The notes under the pieces are model-generated. The model was not told the origin of the DNA, ran no database searches, and was given only the letters and a program-made list of their open reading frames with translations. The position numbers and the translations under genes are program-made. 64,000 nucleotides of DNA from contig CAUHNN010000002.1 in NCBI GenBank assembly GCA_959607715.1, forward strand, positions 1-64,000, in the 5' to 3' direction. The DNA comes from an uncultured Eggerthella sp. GTDB taxonomy: Bacteria; Actinomycetota; Coriobacteriia; Coriobacteriales; Eggerthellaceae. Below, one piece after another: positions 25,642 to 34,210 of this stretch (position 1 is its first letter; every line of letters starts with the position of its first letter).

Positions 25642-26691
25642 ATGAAACACGATATTTTTTCTTACAACATCGCCGAGATCCCTCAGCTTCTCGCCGAACT
25701 CAACCAACCCCGTTTCCGTAGTCAACAGCTTCTTTCGTGGCTCTACGTCAAGGGTGCGCGTTCCTACGACGAAATGACCGATCTTCCGGCATCTCTTCGC
25801 GACCAGCTAGAAGCTGCACATCCCTGCGTCGCCCCCAAAATCGTTGACAAGCAAACCTCTTCCGATGGAACGCGTAAATACGTCTTCGAATTCTTTGACG
25901 GAACACGCGTGGAGGCCGTTGGCATTCCTTCGACCGATCAGAAAAAGAACGCCGACCCCAAACATCTCACTGTCTGCTTTTCTACGCAGGCTGGGTGTGC
26001 CATGGAGTGCGCTTTCTGCGCTACGGGAACAGAAGGATTGACGAGGAACCTATCCTCCGGAGAAATGGTTGCCCAGATCACCACCGTTGCGCAAGATTTC
26101 GGGTGTCGCGTTACCAACGTCGTGTCTATGGGGCAGGGAGAGCCCTTTCAAAACTACGATTCTTGCCTCGATGCTTTGCGCTTCATCAATTCGAATAAAG
26201 GACTCGGGATCGGCGCACGTCATATCACCATTTCAACTTGCGGGGTACTATCCGGCATCTCTAAGCTCAGCAAAGAACCCGAGCAATTCACCCTTGCCGT
26301 TTCCCTCCATTCCGCCACCCAAAACACGCGCGATGCCCTGATGCCACGCTGCAAATCAATGAAGCTCGACGACCTCAAGTCCTGTCTTCTTGATTACATC
26401 GCCCAGACGGGTAGAAGAGTCAGCTTCGAATACCTCATGATCAAGAACGTCAACGACACACCGGAGGCACTTGAAGCTATTTCCCGTTTCTGCGGTGGGC
26501 TTCTTTGTCACGTCAATTTGATCCCAATCAATTCCATCGACGATTCACCATTCCTCCCAAGCACCACCGCCACTCAGAAAAAGTGGGTCGCCACCCTCCG
26601 ATCGCAAGGCGTGGAAACCACGATAAGGAATTCACGTGGGTCGGATATAGATGGCGCCTGTGGTCAATTGAAGAACAAAACGAAGCGATAA
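25642..26691 (+). CDS. rlmN: Chromosomal RlmN, dual-specificity rRNA/tRNA adenine-C2 methyltransferase
   Basis: A 349-residue radical-SAM enzyme methylating C2 of A2503 in 23S rRNA and A37 in some tRNAs. The N-terminal accessory domain (RSQQLLSWLYVKGARSYDEM) is present. Cys119, Cys123 and Cys126 (CAMECAFC) bind the cluster and the canonical CATG follows; Cys112 and the Cys of GACGQL form the radical-relay pair. GQGEP replaces the more usual GMGEP. The start at 25642 is chosen because it coincides with the predicted transcription start. It contrasts in base composition and cluster motif with the mobile homologue at 3.5 kb. Confidence 0.93.
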   Translation: MKHDIFSYNIAEIPQLLAELNQPRFRSQQLLSWLYVKGARSYDEMTDLPASLRDQLEAAHPCVAPKIVDKQTSSDGTRKYVFEFFDGTRVEAVGIPSTDQKKNADPKHLTVCFSTQAGCAMECAFCATGTEGLTRNLSSGEMVAQITTVAQDFGCRVTNVVSMGQGEPFQNYDSCLDALRFINSNKGLGIGARHITISTCGVLSGISKLSKEPEQFTLAVSLHSATQNTRDALMPRCKSMKLDDLKSCLLDYIAQTGRRVSFEYLMIKNVNDTPEALEAISRFCGGLLCHVNLIPINSIDDSPFLPSTTATQKKWVATLRSQGVETTIRNSRGSDIDGACGQLKNKTKR

Positions 26692-26733
26692 CCCTCTTCC
26701 CTTCACTCACAATCGACTATATCTGCCTTACAG

Positions 26734-26779
26734 AAACGAAGAAGGCGGCTCAGTTCATTTGAGCCGCCTTCTTCGTTTT
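26734..26779. terminator. Bidirectional terminator between rlmN and parB
   Basis: Perfect 19-base arms built on GAAGAAGGCGGCTCA and TGAGCCGCCTTCTTC with a T tract on each strand. Confidence 0.93.
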
Positions 26780-26799
26780 ACTTCAAGGAGCTAAGTCCC

Positions 26800-28077
26800 C
26801 TAGTTTTCTTTTTCGCCATTCTCAAGCTGGGCGCCATGCTCGATAAGGGCAACGATACGCTGCAGTTCCTCTTCATCCTTGAATTGGATTTCAATCTTGT
26901 TTTTGCCTTGAACCGACTTAACGCGAACAGGAGCGGAGAAGTAACGCGTAAGCCCCTTTGCAGCCTTCTTATAACTGGCAGGAGCAGGCACTCGCTTTGT
27001 TTTCCCTTTATCAGCAGCCTGAGCACGACCAGAAAGCAAACGAGCAATAGATTCCGTCTCGCGGACGCTGAGCTTTTCTTCCATTAGCTTATTTGTCAGC
27101 GTTTTCCTACCTGCAGCATCAGGAATCGAAAGAATGGCTCGCGCATGACCTGCCGTTATCTTCTCCTCGAAAAGCAACTGCTGAGCCTCTTCAGGAAGAT
27201 CGAGAAGGCGCAATGCATTAGCAATGGTCGACCGCCCTTTAGCAACCGTTTGGGCAACTTCGGACTGCGTCATCCCCTTGCGCTCCATCAAGCGCTTATA
27301 GCCGTATGCCTCCTCGATAGGATTCAAGTCCGATCGCTGGATGTTCTCAATGAGGGCCAGTTCAAGAGCTTTGTCGTTATCAGCCGTCCAAAAGCGGACC
27401 GAGATCGAATCCATCCCCAACTTTTTGCAAGCTTGCCAACGGCGCTCACCGGCGATGATCTGGTAAGAATCTCCGACTTTTCGAACAAGAATCGGTTGAA
27501 GCAACCCTTCTTTCTTGATTGAAGAGGCAAGCTCCTCAATCTCTTCGGGCTTGAAGTTGGTTCGAGGCTGATCCGGATTAGGCTGAACCTTATCGAGGGG
27601 AACAACCCCCGTGTCGCCTTTACCCTGCGGTGGAGTGAGATCAGCTCTCTTCGAAGGAGACGTCTTCGAACTCGTTTTCCCCTGAGCGGGTACAGACGTC
27701 TTTCTTATCGGCTTATCCGCAACGGAAGGATTAGAGGGTTTCGAGAAGGGGGCTTCTTTCGACTTATTTATTGAAGTCGATGAAACAGTGTGACGTGTTT
27801 CACGTGAAACAACCTTGGCGTTTTCCAGCGCATCTTCCGAGATATAGATTTCGGAAGAGCGATTTCCCGCCTTTTTGTCACGCGACGAAGCACTGAATTC
27901 AGCTTTTTTCGCCTCAAGTCGATCAACAGCCGTATTCGTATGGGGCTTTGTCTCGTTAGCCGACTTCTCATCCTTCTTGGATGCAGTAGATGAGGAATTA
28001 ACACCATACGCCGAAGCTGCCGCATCGTCGAAGAGTGCATTCAGCCCTCTTCCCAATCCACTTTTCTGCTTAGCCAC
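26800..28077 (-). CDS. parB: Chromosome-partition protein ParB (Spo0J)
   Basis: 425 residues. ParB binds parS, slides as a CTP-dependent clamp and recruits SMC to origin DNA. The N-terminus KSGLGRGLNALFDD is standard; a long polar insert (about 20-155) precedes the CTPase/nuclease-fold domain (PLDKVQPNPDQPRTNF, then IIAGERRWQACK). The helix-turn-helix region GMTQSEVAQTVAKGRSTIAN and the C-terminal dimer domain (YFSAPVRVKSVQGKNKIEI) follow. The gene contains a perfect parS at 27796-27811 and overlaps parA by 8 bases. The insert is longer than in typical ParBs. Confidence 0.96.
   Translation of the reverse strand: MAKQKSGLGRGLNALFDDAAASAYGVNSSSTASKKDEKSANETKPHTNTAVDRLEAKKAEFSASSRDKKAGNRSSEIYISEDALENAKVVSRETRHTVSSTSINKSKEAPFSKPSNPSVADKPIRKTSVPAQGKTSSKTSPSKRADLTPPQGKGDTGVVPLDKVQPNPDQPRTNFKPEEIEELASSIKKEGLLQPILVRKVGDSYQIIAGERRWQACKKLGMDSISVRFWTADNDKALELALIENIQRSDLNPIEEAYGYKRLMERKGMTQSEVAQTVAKGRSTIANALRLLDLPEEAQQLLFEEKITAGHARAILSIPDAAGRKTLTNKLMEEKLSVRETESIARLLSGRAQAADKGKTKRVPAPASYKKAAKGLTRYFSAPVRVKSVQGKNKIEIQFKDEEELQRIVALIEHGAQLENGEKEN
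27796..27811. promoter_or_regulatory. parS centromere site inside parB
   Basis: Perfect TGTTTCACGTGAAACA, the conserved bacterial ParB-binding palindrome, in the coding region of parB. Confidence 0.95.
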
Positions 28078-29113
28078 GATCTATTACCTCTTTCGCAAGA
28101 TCCATATAAGCAACCGCACCCTTGTTCTCAGGAGCATATTCGATGATCGATTGACCGTAACTAGGCGCCTCGGAAAGCTTTACGGTACGAGGAATAAGAG
28201 CATCGAATACCTTGTCCCCGAAGAACGAGCGGACCTCATTTACAACCTGATTAGCCAAATTAGTACGCGAATCGTACATCGTCATGACGATACCGAAGAT
28301 ATCAAGGCTCGGATTGAGAATACTTTTGACACGTTTCATCGAATCAAGAAGTTTTGTCACACCTTCCAAGGCGTAGAACTCACACTGAATAGGAATCAAA
28401 AGCTTGTCAGCAGCAACCAAAGCGTTGATGGTCAGCAATCCAAGCGAAGGAGGACAGTCGATCAGTATGTAGTCATAGCGACCGCGAAGACTTCCAAGGG
28501 CATTCTTCAAGCGGTTCTCGCGAGCCATCTCGTTAACCAATTCAACCTCAGCGCCTGCGAGATTAATGGTCGAGGGAAGGACATCTACTCCTTGAGCAAC
28601 GCATGACAAGATAACGTCTTCAACAGGGGTCTCACTTAGGAGAACATTGTAGATACAGGCATCAAGAGCCCTCTTGTCTATACCGTACCCGCTCGTGGCG
28701 TTTCCCTGGGGGTCCAAATCGACCAGAAGGACCTCTTTGCCTTCGCTGCCCAAAGCAGCAGCAAGATTCACTGCTGTAGTCGATTTACCAACGCCGCCTT
28801 TTTGATTGATGATTGCAAGTATCTTAGTCTGACCCACTACATGATCGAGAAGGGGCTTCTGAGAAAACGGAACGAACGTGCGCTCGCCTTCATCCTCCTC
28901 TGTTTCCTCTTCGCTTTGTTCGGGGACCTCAGATGAAACAGGAACTTCTTCTTCAACGGTTTCCTGCTGAACATCCCTCTCGAGAACACGAGCATGCTCA
29001 TTAACTTCAGCAAACTCATCTCTCTCGGTCGGTTCTTCATGATGTTGCTCAAATGCGGAAGTCACTACTTCTTTTTTATTCTTCTTTCGACTACCGAAAA
29101 GCCCCACGAACAC
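28070..29113 (-). CDS. parA: Chromosome-partition ATPase ParA (Soj)
   Basis: 347 residues. The C-terminal 250 form a standard ParA/Soj: ILAIINQKGGVGKSTTA (P-loop), VLLVDLDPQGN and YDYILIDCPPSLG. It works with ParB in origin segregation and may modulate DnaA, as Soj does elsewhere. Unusually, an extra N-terminal region of about 95 residues is strongly acidic (EEETEEDEGERTF) after a short basic start (MFVGLFGSRKKNKKE). The start is supported by GGAAGGGAAGGAG-like sequence upstream. A parS palindrome lies 33 bases before the start codon, so ParB probably affects its transcription. Confidence 0.95.
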   Translation of the reverse strand: MFVGLFGSRKKNKKEVVTSAFEQHHEEPTERDEFAEVNEHARVLERDVQQETVEEEVPVSSEVPEQSEEETEEDEGERTFVPFSQKPLLDHVVGQTKILAIINQKGGVGKSTTAVNLAAALGSEGKEVLLVDLDPQGNATSGYGIDKRALDACIYNVLLSETPVEDVILSCVAQGVDVLPSTINLAGAEVELVNEMARENRLKNALGSLRGRYDYILIDCPPSLGLLTINALVAADKLLIPIQCEFYALEGVTKLLDSMKRVKSILNPSLDIFGIVMTMYDSRTNLANQVVNEVRSFFGDKVFDALIPRTVKLSEAPSYGQSIIEYAPENKGAVAYMDLAKEVIDRG

Positions 29114-29145
29114 TCCTTCCCTTCCATGGTTCCATTCAATACCCC

Positions 29146-29161
29146 TGTTTCACGTGAAACA
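29146..29161. promoter_or_regulatory. parS site upstream of parA
   Basis: Perfect TGTTTCACGTGAAACA extended to a 26-base palindrome (29141-29166, flanks ACCCC/GGGGT). Confidence 0.95.
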
Positions 29162-29166
29162 GGGGT

Positions 29167-29964
29167 CGTGTTCGCAAATCAACAAAGGGGACCGATCCCC
29201 TATTTAAGAAATATCAATCTAAACCGATGACCGAAAAGAGCACGAACCCTCAATCAAGGCCCACGATCCGTTTCATATCGTCAGCTTATAAACATACTAA
29301 AGGACGAAGAAGTTCGATAGAGGAAATATCTCATAAAGGTATAAGAAAGACTGCATAAAGCCAAAGTGCAACGACAACCGAAACGTCTCATGCAGCCCAA
29401 CACTTCACTACAACATGCCCATCCGGCTCATTTGCGAGTTATTCCAATCAAAACGCCTGCCGTACGCAAGTAAACCCTTAAACCGAGAAAAGGACCGAAC
29501 GCCGTTCGATAGCGGTAACGCCCTAGAATCCAAAGACAGAAGATAAACGACGAGATGATAAGTAAGCGAACCATCCACACCGCTAGACCACCATGACCCG
29601 AATTCCACAGCGCACTCAACACCTAACTAGGCATGAAGGAGAGAGAAGGCTAATGGAACGCAGGACTGCGACAACGTATCCTATGATCAAGCTGAAAGCA
29701 AACACACGGGTCACTATCGTAAGCCGATGAAGGAGCGCGCTGAATGGTAGGCCGATACCACAAACGAAGATTTTCGATGACGACAGTGACGCCGGCGTTT
29801 CGTTACCCTAGATCATGAATCTAATAGGCCCCTCGGTCCCTCCCTGTCTCTATGGGGTGCTGAATAGAGGTCCAGCACTTCCTCCGAAACTACGCGCTAC
29901 CCAAGAGCCACCTCTCAAGGCCCTACAACCAGCCGTGGTACCGATAACACTCCCTGGTACAAAA
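29167..29964. other. About 0.8-kb region without a credible gene, flanked by two parS sites
   Basis: No frame here has a ribosome site, coding-like codon use or recognisable protein; the two overlapping leftward frames at about 29.4-29.6 kb are short and lack starts with ribosome sites. Composition is less GC-rich than the genes. No tRNA or rRNA is seen. It may be a decayed gene, a structural part of the centromere, or contain an unrecognised small RNA. Confidence 0.5.
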
Positions 29965-29998
29965 TCAGCCCCCTGTTTCACGTGAAACAGGGGGCTGA
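29965..29998 (-). terminator. parS embedded in a 34-bp perfect palindrome after rsmG
   Basis: Perfect parS TGTTTCACGTGAAACA (29974-29989) is extended by TCAGCCCCC and GGGGGCTGA. Read leftward after rsmG the stem is followed by TTTTG, so the same bases can serve as terminator stem and ParB site. Confidence 0.8.
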
Positions 29999-30021
29999 CA
30001 AGGAAATTGGCAAAAGTAGGA

Positions 30022-30717
30022 TTAGTAGGGCTTCTTCTGAGCCATACCTACACGCCGCGGCAAAGGAACCTTCGGTTCCGCCACTTTCTCAAAGACAATG
30101 AACATACGTGATGTTTCCCCATCCGAAAGGGTAACTTCGCGCGAAGAAACATACCTCAATCCCAGCTTATCCTGGATATCGAGGGTATGGGGAAGCTCCT
30201 CGTGCCCTTCACGCGCCTTATAACAAACCAAACGCCCACCGTCGGAAAGAAGGGGGGAGGCTAATTCCATAAGCGACGAGAGGGAAGAGAGAGCCCGTGC
30301 TGTAATACACGAGAAGAATCCAGCCTTCTCGTTTACCAACTCCTCAATACGGCCGTTATAGGTTTCAACCCTTTCCTGTAGCTCCATTTTTTCAATAAAG
30401 GTATCGAGAGCACGGGTCTTCTTGCCAACCGAGTCCGCGAGAACGGTTTTGCGCCCTGTAACGACAGCGAGGGGAATCCCTGGATAACCAGCACCAGTAC
30501 CCATATCGAGATACGCGCCATCGGGACACTCGTTAACTTCAGGTAGCCCGGCTAACGAATCTTCGATATGAAGAATCTGGGCGGATTCCCATGAAACGAT
30601 CCTCGTGAGATTCGTCTTCTTATTTTCTTCCATAACAAGCTTCAAATGAAAATCGAGTAACTCGCGTTGCTCGATTGACAAAGCATCAGAAAGGGAAACC
30701 AATCTTGATCCTTTCAT
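30022..30717 (-). CDS. rsmG: 16S rRNA (guanine-N7) methyltransferase RsmG (GidB)
   Basis: 231 residues. RsmG methylates N7 of G527 in 16S rRNA near the streptomycin-binding site; loss gives low-level streptomycin resistance. The SAM-binding motif AYLDMGTGAGYPGIPLA is intact, as are VLADSVGKKTRALDTF and the conserved ITARALSSL. The start is ATG 30717; an 18-base palindrome containing parS occupies the spacer from the jag stop. Confidence 0.95.
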   Translation of the reverse strand: MKGSRLVSLSDALSIEQRELLDFHLKLVMEENKKTNLTRIVSWESAQILHIEDSLAGLPEVNECPDGAYLDMGTGAGYPGIPLAVVTGRKTVLADSVGKKTRALDTFIEKMELQERVETYNGRIEELVNEKAGFFSCITARALSSLSSLMELASPLLSDGGRLVCYKAREGHEELPHTLDIQDKLGLRYVSSREVTLSDGETSRMFIVFEKVAEPKVPLPRRVGMAQKKPY

Positions 30718-30719
30718 TA

Positions 30720-30735
30720 TGTTTCACGTGAAACA
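30720..30735. promoter_or_regulatory. parS site between jag and rsmG
   Basis: Perfect TGTTTCACGTGAAACA filling the gap between the jag stop codon and the rsmG start. Confidence 0.95.
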
Positions 30736-31296
30736 TTAACACGGGGTGACAACAACGCGGCGTGCGCGGCCTTCCCCCTCAGACTCAGTAGTGACTCGAT
30801 CGTCAGAACGAAGAACCAGATGAACAATACGACGCTCATAGGGAGTCATTGGGCGCAATTTAACGCTTCTATCCTGGGCGCACGCCTTGTTCGCTGCACC
30901 ACGAGCAATGGACTCGATCTTCTCGCGCTGGCGTCCCTTATAGCCCTCAACATCAACAACCACAGGATAGCGATGTCCAATCTTGCGAGAAGTGATGGAG
31001 GAAACGAGGAACTGAAGCGCCTCGAGGGTACGACCATGACGGCCAATCAAAACGGCAAGATCATCACCGGTGATGTCAAGGATCAGCTCGCCTTCATCCC
31101 CCTCATACTCATCAACCTGATAATCCCCCACATCGAAATGCTTCAAAATATCACCGATAAGCTCAATGGCCGTATCAGCGATAACGTCAACCTCCTCGTC
31201 AGAGTAACCGTCTTCCTCAGATTCCTCCGCAAGGTGGCTGTCGGCCTCAAGCTCATCGACGGTTTCGACAAACTCTTCCTTAACTTCTTCGCTCAT
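30736..31296 (-). CDS. jag: Jag/KhpB-type KH-R3H RNA-binding protein
   Basis: 186 residues. An acidic N-terminal tail (1-45) precedes a KH domain (about 80-125, with LIGRHGRTLEALQFL containing the GxxG loop) and an R3H domain (about 128-180, RPMTPYERRIVHLVLR). Relatives bind RNA and influence cell elongation and division in Gram-positive bacteria. Its place between yidC and rsmG is the standard order. The short C-terminus ends VVVTPC. Confidence 0.93.
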   Translation of the reverse strand: MSEEVKEEFVETVDELEADSHLAEESEEDGYSDEEVDVIADTAIELIGDILKHFDVGDYQVDEYEGDEGELILDITGDDLAVLIGRHGRTLEALQFLVSSITSRKIGHRYPVVVDVEGYKGRQREKIESIARGAANKACAQDRSVKLRPMTPYERRIVHLVLRSDDRVTTESEGEGRARRVVVTPC

Positions 31297-31376
31297 TTTT
31301 TCTCCTTAGATTCAAATCTCCCCTCCAGCAATGCTGAAGGGGAGGAGTCGGCAGGATATGCAATTCCTTTACAAGG

Positions 31377-32147
31377 TTACTTTTTCTTGTGAGGGCGCTT
31401 TTTCTTTTCCTTGCGAACGACATCGACCTCAACCGGCTTGACCTCAACCTTTTCGGCGGCAAGTTCAGCGTCCTGATGCTTGAACACAGCCGTAGAAATC
31501 ATCTGCTGGGCAACACCGAAAACCGAGGAGGTGGCCCAGAAGAGAAGAACGCCCGTCGGGGAGCCCCAACCCAACCACAGCATGAACAAGGACATAACAC
31601 CCATCATGATCATGGTCTGGGTCTTCTGCGGGTTATTGGTACCACGCTGTTGAAGCAAGGTAGGCAGGAACGTGCAGAAAGCGAACAGCAACAGAAGGAT
31701 GCCATACGGCAAGAACTCGATGAAGCCCTGGGAAAACGCCACGGAAGGAGACGTGATCAGGCTCGGCAGGATATTGTAGAAGGAATACACCATACCTTCG
31801 GTGCGGGTTCCCATTTCCTGGAGAACCTGGAACAGGGCAACGAAGATAGGCATCTGCAGAAGAAGAGGAAGGCAGCCAGTAATGGGGTTGAACCCGATCT
31901 CAGCGTATGCCTTCTGCATCTCCTCGGCTTGACGCTGTTGATCATCGGCGTACTTTTCCTGGATCTCACGCAAACGCGGGCTGAACTGCTGCATGCGATA
32001 CGACGACTTGATCTGCTTCTGCATCAGAGGGAACAGAATCAAGCGAAGAATAAGGGTGACGACAACGATCGCCAGGCCCCAGTCCTGCAAAAAGTTGTAG
32101 AAAAACTCGATGCAGAAGAATATGGCGTCTTTAAACGCATCCCACAT
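31377..32147 (-). CDS. yidC: Membrane protein insertase YidC (OxaA/SpoIIIJ)
   Basis: 256 residues. YidC inserts membrane proteins alone or with SecYEG. Five transmembrane segments are visible: about 20-42, a pair around 100-115 and 150-170, 188-202 and 205-222. The conserved Arg in VVTLILRLILFPL is the hydrophilic-groove residue; the coiled loop QFSPRLREIQEKYADD and GCLPLLLQMPIFVALF follow. The C-terminal tail is highly basic (RKEKKKRPHKKK), consistent with ribosome contact. There is no lipobox at the short N-terminus. Confidence 0.95.
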   Translation of the reverse strand: MWDAFKDAIFFCIEFFYNFLQDWGLAIVVVTLILRLILFPLMQKQIKSSYRMQQFSPRLREIQEKYADDQQRQAEEMQKAYAEIGFNPITGCLPLLLQMPIFVALFQVLQEMGTRTEGMVYSFYNILPSLITSPSVAFSQGFIEFLPYGILLLLFAFCTFLPTLLQQRGTNNPQKTQTMIMMGVMSLFMLWLGWGSPTGVLLFWATSSVFGVAQQMISTAVFKHQDAELAAEKVEVKPVEVDVVRKEKKKRPHKKK

Positions 32148-32168
32148 TGGTTTTATATCCTCTCGTAC

Positions 32169-32456
32169 TTACGAATGTTTGTAGCCGCGCCGGAAATGAA
32201 ATTCCTCAGGTACGGGATCGTAACCTCTTCCGCCCCCCGGTCTACAGCGAAGGATACGGCGACAGGTAAGATACAGGCCTTTCAAAAAGCCGAATCTCTG
32301 TACCGCAGTCAACCCATACGCTGAGCACGTGGGAATGAAACGACACGTTGCAGGAAGTAAAGGCGAAATACCGATACGGTAAAACTTGATCAGAAGAATA
32401 AGGCATTGCTGGGGAACCTTACGGATCGCCGTCAGTATCCTATTCATGGTGACCAT
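32169..32456 (-). CDS. yidD: Membrane protein insertion efficiency factor YidD
   Basis: 95 residues of the small YidD family, which aids YidC-dependent insertion. The motif RIGISPLLPATCRFIPTCSAYGLTA with its cysteine pair and CRPGGGRGYDPVP is diagnostic. ATG 32456 has AAGGG at proper spacing and overlaps the end of rnpA by 17 bases. Confidence 0.93.
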   Translation of the reverse strand: MVTMNRILTAIRKVPQQCLILLIKFYRIGISPLLPATCRFIPTCSAYGLTAVQRFGFLKGLYLTCRRILRCRPGGGRGYDPVPEEFHFRRGYKHS

Positions 32457-32787
32457 AATCGCCCTTGTACTGCTTCAGAACCTTGCCAAACGCCGAAACC
32501 ACTTTGCTGTAGGAAGCATTCGTCGTCTTCCTGTTGGCAACGAAGAGCACGGTAAGCTCTGGCCAAGGTCCCCCAAGATCATGGCACACCGCACGCAATC
32601 GCCTCTTGGCCGAATTGCGCCATACGGCATTGCCGTTTCTCTTTCCTGCAATAAAAGCAGCACGGCCACTAGGGCCGTGCTGCGTATCCCCCTTATGCAC
32701 GATCAGCGTGCCAAAGGGAGTAGTGTGTCTTTTTCCGTGCGAAAACAGGTAGGAGATCTCAGTGCTTGATTTAACGGTCCCCAACAC
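32440..32787 (-). CDS. rnpA: Ribonuclease P protein component
   Basis: 115 residues. RnpA assists the RNase P RNA in maturing tRNA 5' ends. The N-terminal FSHGKRHTTPFGTLIV and the conserved RNR-type helix (KRNGNAVWRNSAKRRLRAV) are present, the latter with the Lys/Arg-rich RNA-binding motif. It lies 16 bases after rpmH and overlaps yidD. Confidence 0.93.
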   Translation of the reverse strand: MLGTVKSSTEISYLFSHGKRHTTPFGTLIVHKGDTQHGPSGRAAFIAGKRNGNAVWRNSAKRRLRAVCHDLGGPWPELTVLFVANRKTTNASYSKVVSAFGKVLKQYKGDYGHHE

Positions 32788-32803
32788 GGTTTCTCACAGA
32801 AAA

Positions 32804-32938
32804 CTAGACGCAAAGACGCTTGCGGCCCTTAGCACGACGTGCGGAAAGGACAGCACGGCCACCCTTGGTTGCCATGCGGGCACGGAAGCCATGAGTCTTT
32901 GCGCGCTTGCGAGTGTTCGGTTGATAGGTGCGCTTCAT
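32804..32938 (-). CDS. rpmH: Ribosomal protein bL34
   Basis: 44 residues: MKRTYQPNTRKRAKTHGF, then RARMATKGG and ending KGRKRLCV. This is the canonical bL34 sequence; it is too short for many gene callers. It is the first gene of the leftward rpmH-rnpA-yidD-yidC-jag-rsmG operon. Confidence 0.97.
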   Translation of the reverse strand: MKRTYQPNTRKRAKTHGFRARMATKGGRAVLSARRAKGRKRLCV

Positions 32939-33103
32939 TACTAGTTCCTTTCAAGTGTCAGTAACCACAAAAGTATAAATACAGCGCCGCTAACGTCAAG
33001 GGAGCAAAAGGAAGCGAACAACCAGCCGCCCCCACCATCACAGAACAAACACGACAACTCCGTCAAAACCGCCCCCATCGCGGAAAACGGTCAAAGAGAA
33101 AAC

Positions 33104-33610
33104 TTATGCTCGGCTCATCACATTCACCTCAGCGGAAGCGAGGATGTGCCCTTGCATCGCCCAATGGAGCTCATTGAGGTAGAAGCCTTCCTCGAGCCCG
33201 AGATCCGTATCGAGAGCGTAGACCATGAGCGTGTAGCGATGGTCTTTGTCGGGAGGGCAAGGGCCTATATACCCCCTTATCACATCCTCGCTCGTCTCAG
33301 CCGCCCGAGACACGCAGCTGTTCGACCCCTGGATAAACGGAGCATCTCCGGAATGACTCGCTCCTTCGGGAACATCCTTATAGGAAGCCGGGGCACCGCA
33401 TGCAATCCAGTGAATCCAAGTGAACCCGCACACCGGGGTCGAGTCGTAGTCGATGAAGGCCCATGCCAACGAAACCGCGTTCTCGGGGACCCCCTCGATA
33501 GAGAACGGGAACGAATGGATGTTGTTGCCGTCTTTCCTCAAAGATTCATCCGAGAACTTTCCGAATCGATCGGGAAGGTATCCACCTTCCAAGGGGATTG
33601 TGATGTCCAT
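33104..33610 (-). CDS. YbhB/YbcL-family (PEBP-like) protein
   Basis: 168 residues of the phosphatidylethanolamine-binding fold. Conserved pieces include PFSIEGVPENAVSLAWAFIDYD (ligand-pocket Asp), FTWIHWIACGAP, the glycine-rich GYIGPCPPDKDHRYTLMVYALD and a C-terminal helix region GHILASAEV. The bacterial role is unknown. ATG 33610 has GGAGGAAG upstream. It lies between rpmH and the dnaA region, where most relatives have no gene. Confidence 0.88.
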   Translation of the reverse strand: MDITIPLEGGYLPDRFGKFSDESLRKDGNNIHSFPFSIEGVPENAVSLAWAFIDYDSTPVCGFTWIHWIACGAPASYKDVPEGASHSGDAPFIQGSNSCVSRAAETSEDVIRGYIGPCPPDKDHRYTLMVYALDTDLGLEEGFYLNELHWAMQGHILASAEVNVMSRA

Positions 33611-34210
33611 ATCGCTTCCTCCTTTTGCGTTTCCCCTTATTCACCGCGCTTTTCCACAAAGTGCCTTTAGGGGAATGGGGATAATGTTGAAAACCATCGG
33701 CGTAAATCAACATTGGCTCGATCACCATTATCCCAGAACAGGAGCAGGCGCCGAAAGGCGATCCCGTGTATCGCACCGTCACCTTGGGAACCTTTGCGAA
33801 AATCAGGGAGAACACGCCTTATGACCAGGCTCTTCGATCGATGCACGACTGCATGGTAGGGAAAAATAACATCATGAGAAAGCAAGCCCGCGACCAACTC
33901 GCCCCACCGTCGCCAGGGCAAAGGACAAGGCGGAGGCCTCGTCCTTTTTCATCCTTCGGCAAAGTTATCCCCTGGCCCTTTTTCAGTTTTTCACCTTTTT
34001 CTTCAATCGCTTTCCGTTTTTCCACATTTTATTGAAAGAATGTTGAAAAGCTGAAAAACCCTCGTGTTTGTAAGGTGGATAAATTGAAAAAAGTGGAAAC
34101 ACTCAGTAGAATACGGAAAAAAGAGAGCCTGTTTCATTCAATCGAACGCGGAATGGACGGGCTTTTTTTCTCCCGTGGGAAAAACCGGAAAACAACCGAG
34201 GACAACCTGC
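33611..34210. other. Gene-free region with DnaA-box-like sites upstream of the dnaA locus
   Basis: No gene is credible in these 600 bases. One-mismatch DnaA boxes occur as TTTTCCACA (33650-33658 and 34018-34026) and TTATCCACC (complement of 34074-34082). The right half (33.96-34.14 kb) is poly-T/A-rich. Gene orientation switches here from mostly leftward to rightward. It is either part of a split origin or the dnaA-locus promoter region. Confidence 0.5.

Noticed and set aside
24571..25725. Extended 384-residue reading of ddl
   Set aside because: The extra 73 residues do not match the family and would overlap the divergent rlmN start and promoter; the 311-residue form fits.
29408..29622. Two overlapping leftward small ORFs in the parS-flanked gap
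   Set aside because: No ribosome sites, atypical composition and no resemblance to known proteins; more likely chance frames.
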